From: Mya arenaria
Lineage: Eukaryota; Mollusca; Bivalvia; Myida; Myidae
Assembly (NCBI RefSeq): GCF_026914265.1
Contig: NC_069132.1
Coordinates: 37,875,152 to 37,939,151, forward strand
Direction of reading: 5' to 3'
DNA length: 64,000 bases
The notes beneath the pieces were generated by a model. The model was not told the DNA's origin and made no database searches. It saw nothing but the letters and a program-made list of their open reading frames with translations. The position numbers and the translations under genes are program-made. Shown piece after piece: positions 22,139-32,890 of this stretch (its first letter is position 1; each line of letters opens with the position of its first letter).

Positions 22139-24299
22139 TCAATATTTTCCAACTGGCGTGGTGTTGCTTGTAAACGTCATTTGAACCTGACCATCCGGGC
22201 CGTCGTAGACGTTCGTTACGTTAGGAACCCCATAGAGGGTCTGACCTGAAATAATAGATAAATTGGCATAATAAATATTCCTACGTGGACTCTTGATATG
22301 GAATTAGCATAATGATTTAGAAAGTTAAATTGCCCAATTTAACTCATTGATATGAAACTTATTCCGTATCTTAAGCCTTTCTGTTGGAAATGACTTTACC
22401 AGTAAATATAATTGGCATTAACAATTTTCAAATAATGGGCTAACATTACCTGTCACCACCGTTGCAGTATTTCCCTGGATCACATGACCGCTAACAATTG
22501 GTTGTTTTCTACAGCAGCAGCAAACGACAACGATAGTCACCACTATTCCAGTAACCAACGCAATTGACCCAATCACAGCACCAACAATGACCCCAATATT
22601 TCTATAAACAGAACATCAAGGGATTCGTGATAGACCCGAAATGCCGTAGACAAATGCAGTATATAAAACTTTTAACGTCCCATTGTTATGAAATTTATCA
22701 TGGATACTCAATTATCATTTATACAAAAAGTGAACAGTACGTTGTTGTCAAATCAATATAGTATATTATAAATGAACAAGCTATTATAAGTACGTAACGA
22801 AGAAGAATTAATCATTTGCCAATGTAAATATATCAACATGAGATGGTTGTTTCTTTATTCTTTCCAAGGGGGTCTCCAATAATTTGGGAATAAAACTATG
22901 TCGAAGAGAAGAGTAGGCTGTGACGTTGTGTGTCTCTGGTATAGTTTTTTAAGCTGTAATCAGTGTGCCTCAAAACACAGTAGTTTGATGAGAATGAACT
23001 CCTGCTTTGGTGTCATATGATTTGGCAAAAAAGTGATATATAACCTTAACACATTATTGTTTTCTGCAGATTTATTAAAGGTGTCACTCCTACCGACGAT
23101 CCAGCATAAAATAGTTATGAAATACTGCAATTTAAAAGTGACAGAACGTATAGAAATGCAAAAATATCTTAAAGTAAAACAACTTAAATCGATACTTTGA
23201 TCAAAAGGTTTTGAATACAAAAAATCGAAGAAAAGTACCCAACCAAAAAGTAGCAACAACAATAGGCAGCTTACATACACACTACCCTCTTATCTTTTAA
23301 ACACAATTAGAGCATCACTTAAACATGCGTCTAGATAAAGACATTTGTTAAAGTTTTCGTATGTATGCCCAACAGTTCTCTACACAGCGGCCCGGTTCAC
23401 TGATCAACATTATGAACAGGGAAACGGAATTACTCCTGACCGGAAGTACATTCCCTTCGGTTGACTGCCGTCCAATTTATTGGATTATTCTATGCTAAAT
23501 TGTTGGTTAAATGACACTAAATGCTTTACAAGTCAAATGCCACCAAGGCAGGCTTTCATTCCCATCCAACTACTGTGCTTCTAATCAGGGTCTTTCTTGT
23601 TCTGAGGCTAATTCTTGAAGATTGCAGTGTATTATTTGGATTAATCACATTTGATATATTGTTAATTTACAAAGTATAACCAAATTGTTCAGATCACCAG
23701 ATCGTTCAATTGACATCTGCGAAAAATAAATGCAATTCCACAATGGTTTTACTGATTTTTCAAAATAACTCAGAATTCACAAATGGAAGCAATTGAGTAT
23801 GTACATACGTGTCTTCGCAGCAAACACCAGATAATGTGTCAGTTGAATAGTCCCCACAACAGCCCCATTCACACACTTTCAGGTCTCCTTTAACCCAGCA
23901 CAAATCGCCTCCAAAGCAAGCTGTAATCGTAAAATACAAGAAACATTACTCAGAAATACACCAAATTAAACACAATGGTTTACCCCTTATCTCCTTCCAG
24001 TAAATTCATTTACGTTTTTTTTTTCCCTTCTGACAATGTGAGCCTTTCATTTAGTCAATGTTCTCCTATGAGGATATGTAAATCTCGTTCAGTCTGTTTT
24101 CTTCTGACGGTTTGTGTCATTTGTTAAGTGTCTGTTTTCACTCACATATGTACATTTGTACAAAAAAACTACGACTTTGATATAACCATTGACTTAGAAA
24201 ACATAAGGAATCTATGTCAGAAAACAAAAACAAAAACTCCATACTTGTACTGAATAAGGCGATCACAAAAATAACTGTAATTCCTCTTAATCCCTTCAT
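22139..24299 (-). CDS. Gene C: Shisa/CYYR1-like membrane protein, 141 aa
   Basis: Four exons on the minus strand, all with consensus splice sites and matching phases. Exon 1 24245-24299: ATG, then a signal peptide (MKGLRGITVIFVIALFST), donor GTATGG. Exon 2 23809-23920: Cys-rich ectodomain with CFGGDLCW, VCEWGCC and GVCC. Exon 3 22450-22601: transmembrane helix from about residue 57 (NIGVIVGAVIGSIALV...) followed by CCCCRK. Exon 4 22139-22245: short tail ending TTPVGKY, without a PPxY motif. The total is 426 nt including the stop. An in-frame upstream Met (MRYFEIALTIMKG) exists, but MKG matches the usual start of a signal peptide. It is the only fully consistent copy in the cluster. Expected place: secretory pathway or cell-surface membrane; the ligand is unknown. 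It is divergent from gene E, 1.5 kb away. Confidence 0.85.
22815..23045. repeat. Duplicate of the transposon-flanking region, with empty site
   Basis: Lies in gene C intron 2. It matches 6890-6905 joined to 11116-11340. At 22826-22836 it reads 'aaatatatcaac', exactly what removal of the transposon and one ATAT copy from the other locus would leave, so it is a paralogous unoccupied site. Confidence 0.75.
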
Positions 24300-25772
24300 A
24301 ATTGTCAGCGCTATTTCAAAATATCGCACATTTTGGTTTTATCAGTTGTGATAAACATTTTAAAACAAACGAAAGATAAAATGAACAAACAATGACGTAG
24401 GCTACAGTCAGTGACTCTATACATTTATTAAGAGCACATCATTATCACTGTCGCTTTAATGTTCAGTCAATTTAATTAATTAATTTAAATATAGCTTTAA
24501 GTGATTCAGTCATGTCGGACTAACCCAAATCACAAAACTATAATAAAAACAATCGAAAGAGAGAAAACTCAAAATATAAACATAACTTTTAAAAACTAAA
24601 CTAACGAAAATCGTAAAAAGTCTGAAACTGTTTAACAATATGTATTTGTCAGATATATAAGCTGACTAGGAAACTTGTATAGATCTATACATATATGTAT
24701 GGACATCACGGAGCTATACTTATGTCACGTTTATGTTGAAATCATTTCTTTTCATAATGATTTTTGGTTTCATGTTACATGAAACAAACAATATGGCAAT
24801 AGAAAATTATTTAATCTTTAAAATGTTCAAGCTTATTTTTTTGTTTAACCCAAAATGCAGTTGTAATTAATTAACACGTTAGAGATTAAACGTACAATGG
24901 GAACGGAAGAAATTTAGCCAATGTTGTACGTCGTGATGTTTTTTATTGCTGAAATAAATCAGGAAAAGAAACAGCAACAATAGTGTAGTGTGTATTTTTT
25001 GCAAAAGCGCACACTTATTTTCGTAAAATGAAACTGCCTTTAGCATGGAAGATGGTATAAATCTTAACACGTTTTATAATGCAGGAATATTTAAGATATA
25101 GCAAATGAACACTTTCTAGATCGTTCATTTTGAATTAAATCAACAAATGTTTCGCATGCAACCACATACTTTCACATTGGGAAGTTTGTAAACATGTGAT
25201 TCCTATCATGGAAGTAAAATCCGATAAGGCAGACAGACGAATGTCGCATGCGCATTTTGTTAATGGCCAACCAATAATCGATTAGTTGAATGTGATTGAA
25301 AATAACTACTTACCAATATAAACGAAAGTTATTGTTTTCGTATGCATACAAATAAACAAAACATAAAAGGTGTAAGTTTCTGAAGTAGTACAGACTGATG
25401 TGTTTCTCACCGAATCTCACTTCATGTTTTTTCGTAAAAACTTATATCATGAAAAATTGAGGAATCCTTGCGTTGGTATCGGTTTGCCGTTCTAGGAAAA
25501 GGATTTAACCAGTCTTGTTCAAATATTTGATGTTCGCTTCGTCTAGAAAGAATTGATCGTAAAACTTAAGATTGATTGTCATCTGCACATTTGAGATTAA
25601 TATAAATACAGCAGTACGTGAGTGGTGAGTTAAGATCATATATTATTATCTTATCGCTGTAAATATATACAGTTTTTTGCAAAAGCGTGGTTGAATATCG
25701 AAGTTACAGATTATTTTCAGTATAATATCGTTATGAATTTTTAAATTTGTTACATGAGTGTTTTCATTTCAG
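24300..25772. other. Space between divergent genes C and E
   Basis: Probable shared 5' region. An unlocated first exon of gene E should lie here, because the HEPN exon starts at an acceptor in phase 1. 25200-25300 has 'ccaaccaataatcgatta' with a CCAAT word in a less AT-rich patch; a promoter is possible but unproven. Otherwise AT-rich with nothing recognisable. Confidence 0.35.
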
Positions 25773-26305
25773 GATTTGGCAGAATGTATCGTAACTATTT
25801 AAGGCTGCAAGGTTTGTTCTTGCAAATTTGTACGAAGGTTCTGAGACATGCCTTGGATTATTTTGCGAAGAAAGAATGTGGAGGCGCTTTAAAAGATTTC
25901 AGTTTTGAATGGTTTATTGATAACAAGTTAGGCACATTGAAAGATTTGCAGCATCGAAATATTATGACTAAACCTCAAGTGGAAGCGTTTAAACGAGGAC
26001 AAAATCATGAATGGGATATATCTCTTTTAGCAGTAGTACTTCTAAAAATGGTTAAAATGGAGGATCATGAAATAGCTGCCGTTGACAATATTCGGACAGA
26101 AAGAAACAAGATTCAACATTTTAATAATGTTGAGGTTGACGATGATAACTATGAATCTATCTGGAAAGCAGTTTCTAATTCATTAAGAATGTTGGCCTCA
26201 GTGGCAGGACCCGATTTCAGAACAGAAATCGAGAAAGACTTGAAAACAGCAGCGCAGCTTAATGCACCCGGAGAACCCTGGCCCCAATTTCTCGAAACTT
26301 CTTAA
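25773..26305 (+). CDS. Gene E HEPN exon (DZIP3-type), truncated by MITE
   Basis: Starts after acceptor TTTCAG (25770-25772). Met at 25784 (MYRNYLRLQ) is a possible start, but the upstream residues are conserved in F, so an earlier exon is likely. The helical domain has FLQICTKVLRHALDYF near the start and ERNKIQH, an R-x4-H motif (Arg at 26102, His at 26117 approximately), the signature of HEPN ribonuclease-like domains; DZIP3-type HEPN is the closest family I recognise. The frame continues through GEPW and into the MITE, adding PQFLETS and a stop at 26303-26305. Without the MITE it would continue as ITVIMELLKES and end at the donor 26655. It could make a truncated HEPN protein of about 170 residues. 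Confidence 0.8.
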
Positions 26306-26531
26306 GCTTAACAGGCTTAAGCTGCTTATTTCAATAAGCCAAAATACATACTTCTAGTGATTTTTTATAAATGAAAAATGGCTCATTGTTGTAATCGTAA
26401 CGATAATTCCTATCTAGAATATCAAAACTTTTAAAGGAGTATATAAAACGCAATATATTGGAAGACAATAATAGTGGGTTTAGCTTAATCCTGTTATAAG
26501 GGACGACTTAAGAAGTTTCGAGAAATTGGGG
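26282..26531. mobile_element. 250-bp MITE inside gene E coding exon
   Basis: Perfect 25-bp terminal inverted repeats (CCCCAATTTCTCGAAACTTC plus TTAAG), flanked by a 5-bp target duplication CCTGG at 26277-26281 and 26532-26536. Removing the element and one CCTGG restores the reading frame GEPW-IT found uninterrupted in paralogue F (41870-41890). No coding capacity. The superfamily is not assigned: 5-bp duplications occur in few groups, and the ends are not those of Transib. Confidence 0.9.
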
Positions 26532-26933
26532 CCTGGATAACAGTAATTATGGAACTGTTAAAAGAATCGAAAATGAACCCAGAAGTTCTGCAAAGATTGG
26601 ATGCAATCGATATGAATTTGCAATCTCTGAGAGAACAACGTATTTCCGAGTCAGGTTAGATTACATTTATCAAACTTTACTCTAAGTGTTAATATATAAG
26701 TATGCTTTAAACAGCCTTCAAATTTTCCATACAAAATGCAATCATTCCACAGAGCTTTCTACAATACCAATGTCAGTGGAAAAGGTAAAACATTTAAAAC
26801 GTTATAGTATTTCATTTTCAGGTAGTGAAGAGCTTTAATCGTGTTAAGAATGCTTTACTGCTAAACATTTATAGAAACAATAATATTTAGAGATTTGTTA
26901 AATATCTCTTGGCATTATTCCATCGTGGCTGTT

Positions 26934-27058
26934 ATGTCTTTTTTGAAGATGAATTTAAAAAAGCAACAGTTCATTGTGGGATAGTCTTGATGTTAAAAAT
27001 GTCAAGACTATCCCACAATGAACTGTTGCTTTTTTAAATTCATCTTCAAAAAAGACAT
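26934..27058. repeat. Perfect 57-bp inverted repeat, 11-nt loop
   Basis: Arms 26934-26990 and 27002-27058 are exact reverse complements (ATGTCTTTTTTGAAGATGAA ... ATAGTCTTGA), separated by TGTTAAAAATG. It lies in the intron between the HEPN exon and the next small exon of gene E. As RNA it would form a long, fully paired hairpin on either strand. No target duplication was found and no copy is seen elsewhere in the window. Confidence 0.95.
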
Positions 27059-28324
27059 TTATTCAATAAACGCTGACCAATATTCACTTCATTGTTTCGA
27101 AAATGCATATGTCTCTCTTAAAATAAAATATATAGCCACACACCCGCAAGCCATTTATTAAAAGAATGTGACACCTGAAACCATTCCTTATCTCTTATAC
27201 GTTTAGGTAAGATTTATGTTAGATCTCAGTATGTATAAAGATAGCGATGGTATATTATTCTGTATGCATAAAAATGAATTGTTAATACGTGGAAACCATT
27301 ATGCCCTATTTCATAAAGAGGAAACTCGGATGAGACAGCAACATCGTTGTTGCGTTAATTTCAATCATGTATTATGATGTATTATCGGCCGCGTACTAGC
27401 TTGCAGTGACATATTTAGGCTTGTTTTGAGGAAAACCTGTAACTAGTCCCTATAATACATGGAATTTATCGTATAACATTTCAATTTACTACTGTAACAA
27501 TTAAACTGTTAAGCCAAAGTGAATACTTGAAACAGTATTATTTTTTATTGTGTTTCATTGTTTGAATGACCTTTCTCTATATTTGAAGGTAGCTCAGCGC
27601 CAAAAAACCAATGCGATACTCGCATAGAAAGTAAGTATACAATTTAAGAAATTATTGGTTAAGTTTTTAAAGAATATCGAACTATGTGAAGATATGCAGT
27701 ACTGAACAGAAAGTAAAGTTATAAATACTTTCGAAAAACCTGCTTGTTTATGCAAATTTAAAAACTACAACTCGCATTACAGTGTTTTGGCGTTCGACCA
27801 ATTCTTCAAACAGTTATTTACAATGTTGGGTTTCAAATAATAGCACATTACATATGCATACAGATATATCGAGTCATTCACCATTGGATGATGATTTTGA
27901 AGCGCTACTAACTGATCTTGTCGACTTATATTTCTTTTTGCAAACTTCAATACTTTTATTCGAATTAAAAAAACTGTTACATTATTCATTTCGAATTTCG
28001 CTATTTTAACAACGACTTAGGATACAATTACTAGTTACTAGGAAATGGTGTGCATGAACATCGTTCACCATGAACACGCGTTTCGCCTGCTTGTATAATT
28101 ATTATTTCCGCTGCAACCGCGAGAAAGTAAAATTCATGTTTAACACAGGCCTACGCAAACCCTCGTGACGTAGATCGCAATTTTTCTACCCCTTCGCATT
28201 AACTTGACGTTTATACTAAAAATAGTCTCCACATAATGGTACAAATACAAGTAAGGTTTAACTACCCTATTACGTCAATAACTATCAAGAAATGCAACCG
28301 ATTCTACATTATATTTCATTTCAG
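27059..28324 (+). other. Gene E intronic sequence with 42-nt exon
   Basis: 27589-27630 is a small coding exon (SSAPKNQCDTRIE) between AG and GTAAGT, in phase. 28120-28180 ('ggcctacgcaaacc', 'gacgtagatcgcaa') matches gene F intron sequence at 40255-40310 in inverted orientation, showing that introns were duplicated with the gene. Nothing else recognised. Confidence 0.55.
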
Positions 28325-28838
28325 AAAACAGAAGCATATTTATAGAAACGTTGATGAAGAAGCCCACATTCAAAATAAGGCGGCCTTTACTAGAGCGATC
28401 AGAAACATTTTTGACGAACCAAAAAGTAGTCGTATTAACTGGACATAAAGAGGAACTTGTGATGTCTGTTCTTAAATACATTGTCATGGGTTACCAAAAA
28501 GAAAACAAGAATGTTGCACTGTTGAATAATACAAGCGATTGGAAATCTGTTTCCCTAGAAAACACGGGCTTGATCATTTTTGAAAAACATCGCAGGACCT
28601 TGGACAAAGAAAGAATCAACTGAAAGACACATGCTTGATAAATGGACTTATATGTTTGACGAAATACATGCACGTGCAAAGGGCACTTCGATGTCAGTTG
28701 CAATAGTGTTGAAGAAAAGCCATTTAAATGAGATTAAATCCTTGTGTGATCACGAAATTCTTCAGAATGTGGTCGAAATTGGAGCACGAGACGCTGCACC
28801 CGATCAAACGCTGATACAATCAATAATTTCACCCGCAG
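28325..28838 (+). pseudogene. Gene E STAND-like exon with degenerate NTPase motifs
   Basis: Reads RRPLLERSETFLTNQKVVVL-TGHKEELVMSVLKY, where STAND NTPases of this group have a GxxGxGKT P-loop; here the loop is short and lacks Gly-Lys-Thr. The Walker B position (usually hydrophobic run + DDxFG) reads LIILKNIAGPW after the frame change. Downstream WTYMFDEIHARAKG and VAIVLKKSHLNEI match the following helix and strand. One extra T near 28580 breaks the frame compared with F. Donor reads GCATAA. Both motif losses are shared with F, so they pre-date the decay. Confidence 0.65.
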
Positions 28839-29249
28839 GCATAACGTTTAATCGAAACTATATCCAAATGTCATTGTTTAAGAATGTGTTGATGTTCATT
28901 TATGTAGGCGTTGCTATCGAAATATACGTCACATAATAACACTTCAACTTACACTTTTACCTGTTATAGTCACATTTGCGTTCATTATAGTTCACATGAA
29001 GCTTGTTTAAATGCGATTCAAAAGTTTTCCGATTTTCCAAGCTATTAACATAACCTCAAAACGCCACGTCTTCTTTCCAGGAACCGATCCTGACAGTATC
29101 ATCAAGTAAGTATAGTTCCTTAGTTGTTTCAATTCAAAGTGAAGCATTCTTCCTGTAACAAATTCCGTTTAAACTGTTTTATACTTCTTAAAAACCTCAA
29201 CAATTTTGTACATTTTAATAAATATTATTAAGTTATTTTTTTCTTTTAG

Positions 29250-30140
29250 GGAGAAAGATCAACGTCAAACGAACCTGGAGATGGACACAGACGTCATAAA
29301 TGAACCCACGAATCTTTGCAAACTTGATACAAGCAATACGACATCACATACTTACATTTCTTGCATTTTAGTATCAACTGCTCATTATAGTCATAGATGT
29401 GTGGAACTGCTCCATCAAAAAGTTTAGTACCGAGCAACACAAACTGCATTCGAAAATATATAATAAACTGCAAAACAAAGAATTGGGAAGATCCTTGGAC
29501 TGTAGCTGAATTGCCAAATACACAACAATTTGCCGTGACGTTTCCAAAAGACAAGAACATTAGGAGGTTTCACTTAACAAAAGAGTACGGATTCCCTGTC
29601 TTGAGAAATTATCAAAAATACACAATCCCAACAGAAGCAGATTGTCGTGGCATCTGCAGCTTAGGAGATTGCTTGGTAGTTTCCTTTGGAACAGTGGGGG
29701 ACTGTCGAGAGCATTGGATGATCCAAATCATAAAGCTTACAGGGCAAGTCTACAAAACAATCGACCATAAAGGCGGGGAACCTCTTTTCAATAATCCTAA
29801 GTACTTGGAAATAAGCCCAGGAAAGAATCTCATCCACGTAAGTGACGAACGCAAAAACAAGATAATCACGATTAATTTTGAGGGAATGGTTTCGTCTGAA
29901 ATCGACATTCAACGTCCAGGTTGTGTCGTTTCCGACCCTTGGACAGATGATTTATATATTTGCTCCAAGGCCAGAAACAACCTGTTTCAAGCATCGTGTG
30001 AAACAGACCAATGTTTTGAACTCAAATCACATCATATTGAAGCAGAACCAGTTGCCTTGGCATTTGACAGATATAATCAGTGCCTCCGTGTCGCCTTTCG
30101 TGGCTCGCCAGATGTACTGAAATATCCGATAAATATTTAA
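29250..30140 (+). pseudogene. Gene E C-terminal NHL-like beta-propeller exon
   Basis: Starts after TTTTAG. The N-terminal part reads NLCKLDTSNTTSHTYISC and IIVIDVWNCSIKKFS, a first propeller strand set ('vviDxxnxxIKkf' pattern of bivalve TRIM/NHL-like proteins). From 29480 to the stop at 30138 the frame is open: TVAELPNTQQFAVTFPKD, DCRGICSLGDCLVVSF, PKYLEISPGKNLIHVSD, SDPWTDDLYICS, PVALAFDRYNQCLRVAFRG, then LKYPINI. This repeats the strand pattern of a 6-bladed propeller. Frame changes near 29370 and 29470 break continuity. Confidence 0.65.
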
Positions 30141-30425
30141 ATGTCAAAGAAGAAACATTGGCACTCCCAATAAGACAATATATAAATGAGACTAATGTTA
30201 ATAAAACTGCTTTATGACGCAAAAGAACGTTTGACGTTGTTAGACGCTACAATTAATATCAAATAAACATGCATGATATTTCGTTGACCCTATTTCTAGT
30301 ATCGGCGGTTGTATAATTACATACCTTAACCTTTTTCTGAAGTTTACTATACGTTAAAGTACGTAATAGAATGTGCATGTTTTACTACTGTTTTCCTGCA
30401 ATTTTTTATCTTCACCGTCGCACTG
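30141..30425. other. Gene E 3' flank
   Basis: AT-rich, likely 3' UTR, with AATAAA at 30263-30268. Nothing else seen. Confidence 0.4.
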
Positions 30426-31085
30426 TAGAGTCAAACGCCTCATGCAGTTAGGCTATTTCGCGATTATATTCAACAATTGAGCTGTTGAGCCCTGCGCCTC
30501 GTAAAGCTAGGCCATTGCTCAGCCATCTTAACCAATGGCGCTGAAAAGTCACACGTCTCGTGCGGTTATGCCACTGCGCAACCATCTTCACAAATAACAC
30601 TGTAGCATCACACGTCTCGTACGGTTATGCCATATCGCAACCATATTCACGAATGGCACTGTAGCTTCACACGTCTCGTACGGTTCTGCCATGTCGCAAC
30701 CATCTTCACCAATTGCACTGTAGCATCACACGTCTCGTACGGTTATGCCATGTCGCAACCATCTTCATCAATGGCACTGTAGCATCACACGTCTCGTACG
30801 GTTATGCCATGTCGCAACCATCTTCACGAATGGCACTATAGTATCACACGTCTCGTAGGGTTATGCCAGTCGCAACCATCTTCACCAATGGCACTGTAGC
30901 ATCACACGTCTCAAACGGTTATGCCATGTCACAACCATCTTCATCAATGGCACTGTAGCATCACACGTCTCGTAGGGTTATGCCATGTCGCAACCATCTT
31001 CACCAATGGCATTGTAACATCACACGTCTCGTACAGTTATGCCATATCACAACCATCTTTCCAATCGCGTTGTAGCTTCACAAAT
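30425..31085. repeat. 59-bp minisatellite, about 11 units
   Basis: Consensus 'gcatcacacgtctcgtacgg' followed by 'ttatgccatgtcgcaacc' and 'atcttcaccaatggcactgta'. CACACGTCTC recurs near 30549, 30609, 30669, 30728, 30786, 30846, 30903, 30962 and 31020, spacing 57-60 bp. Two more diverged units precede it. Each unit contains ACACGT and CGTACG palindromes. Edge units are more diverged than central ones. Confidence 0.95.
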
Positions 31086-31304
31086 CTGCTTTTGCTTTTA
31101 ACAAAAACATCGCTAATTTCCTGATAAAATCTAGCTATCTTTGTTGGCACTTATAATACATTAAGGATCAGGTCTCAATCGAAAACAGATCTGTCTGACT
31201 GTATTAACGAACGCTATTATGTACGTCAAATATAAGTGACGATTCATTGGCAGATACAGAAACACCGAATCATGCATTTATATTTAGTAGGTTTTGTCAG
31301 TGAG

Positions 31305-32130
31305 GTTGCATTCGACTCTTATTTCTCTCTCCATGAGTATATTCATATTACATTTCTACCTTCATGATTGTACTCCTATTACATTCTACCTTCATGAGTA
31401 TATTCCTATTACATTCTACTTTCTTGATTGTACTCCTATTACATTCTACCTTCATGATTGTATTCCTATTACATTTCTACCCCCTTGATTGTATTCCTAT
31501 TACATCTCTACCTTCATGATTGTACTCCTATTACATTTCTACCTTCATTATTGTATCCGTTTTACACTTCTACCTTCTTGATTGTATTCCTATTACGTTT
31601 CTACATTCTTGATTGTATCCCTATTACATTTCTACCTTCGTAATTGAACTCTTATAACATTTCTACTTTCATGATTGTATCCCTTTTACACTTCTACTTT
31701 CATGATTGTATCCCTTTAACATTTTTACGTTCATGATTGTATTCCTATTACATTTCTAAGTTCATGATTGTATCCCTTTTACATTTCTACCGTCATAATT
31801 GTACTCCTATTACATTTCTACCTTCATGATTGTATCCCTTTTACATTTCTACCTTCATGATTGTACCCCTTTAACATTTCTACGTTCATGATTGTACCCC
31901 TTTAACATTTCTACGTTCATGATTGTACCCCTTTAACATTTCTACGTTCATGATTGTATTCCTATTACATTTCTACGTTTATGATTGTTTTTCTAGTACG
32001 CTATTCTCTTCATGATTGTATTCCTATTACATCTCTACCTTTATGATTGTATTCCTATTACATTTCTACCTTAATGATCGTATTCCTATTACGCTTTTCT
32101 CTTTATGATTGTATTTCTTCATGATTGCGC
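31305..32130. repeat. 31-bp minisatellite, about 26 units
   Basis: Unit 'catttctaccttcatgattg' + 'tattcctatta', with variants TATCCCTTTTA and TACCCCTTTAA. A local run of three identical 'cccctttaacatttctacgt' variants at 31865-31945 shows recent local expansion. Starts within 250 bp of the 59-bp array. Frames reading HDCTPITFYL are repeat translation, not genes. Confidence 0.95.
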
Positions 32131-32789
32131 AGCCGTAGACAATAATTGTCTTTTTTCACAATTTCTACATCCAATAAAAATACATTTGAACATTATACGC
32201 TCTAAACGATATGAACATTCGTACTGAATTTAGAACTCCCGCCTCAAAGTGTTGATTTACAACTCTATACTTTGATGACGACATGGCCTTATTAACAGAG
32301 TGGTTTAAGTACTTGATTTGTAATATATAGGTAGCATGCAGTTCGATCCACGTTACAGTTGGTAGCCTGCAACACTCTTTCGTTATTTTTGGACTAAATG
32401 GTGCTCAAATCATAGCTTATGAACCTTTAAATGGCTGTTTAAACTGACTAGAGTCCTTTTCTCTTAAAAATTCAGCTGCCAACACTGGTTCAAGTAAACT
32501 GAACAAGATTGATTGGTTGTCGCCTTGACATAACATACATTGTTTGGCATTTAACATTCCAGAACAAAAAAGTTTAAAATTGGTATTTTAATGTTAATTG
32601 CAATTTAACCCTTTAAAAACGCTTAAAATAAACGCATAAAAGTTAATATTTTGTTTACTCAAACATATCTATAAAAATGTTATTCACCGATTCAATGGCA
32701 ATATATATAACTATTTATCAGTGTTACAACCTTATTATACTGTTGCTTAACATTGTATAATCATGGTTAACGTTTGCAAGTTTGTCTTG

Positions 32790-32890
32790 TGTTCTATGTC
32801 TTAAGCGTTTAACCCTGTGCCATTAAACGGGGTTTATGTTTAAACTTTTGACTACTAAGCTTGTTTCTGTATTTTTTCACATTAGTATTG
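32790..32890 (+). repeat. Dispersed repeat with CCATTAAACGGGG core, copy 2
   Basis: 'cttgtgttctatgtcttaagcg' through 'ccctgtgccattaaacgggg' and 'tttatgtttaaacttttgac', ending 'tttctgtattttttca'. Aligns with 33765-33870 and 20085-20190. Confidence 0.7.

Larger units (their letters stand above)
25773..30140 (+). pseudogene. Gene E: HEPN / STAND-like / propeller gene, broken
   Basis: Exons on the plus strand: 25773-26654 (HEPN), 27589-27630, 28325-28838 (STAND-like), a 25-nt micro-exon 29081-29105, and 29250-30140 (propeller). Phases are consistent throughout (1, 1, 1, 2), and the micro-exon has the same length in the paralogue F. A polyadenylation-like AATAAA follows at 30263. The copy is damaged: a 250-bp MITE lies in the HEPN exon, an extra T sits in a T-run near 28580, and the frame changes twice in 29360-29470. 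The donor after 28838 is GC rather than GT. Proteins of this architecture are abundant in bivalves and thought to act in immune-like recognition; that function is inferred. It could be transcribed and yield a short HEPN-only protein (see next entry). Confidence 0.7.

Noticed and set aside
25773-30140. Functional NLR-like immune receptor
   Set aside because: The Walker motifs are absent and the frame is interrupted by a MITE and several shifts, so a working ATP-switch receptor is not supported.
30425-31085. CRISPR-like array
   Set aside because: The unit is one continuous 59-bp repeat without unique spacers, in animal DNA; it is a minisatellite.
31294-31643. Repeated 'HDCTPITFYL' peptides
   Set aside because: Translation of the 31-bp minisatellite.
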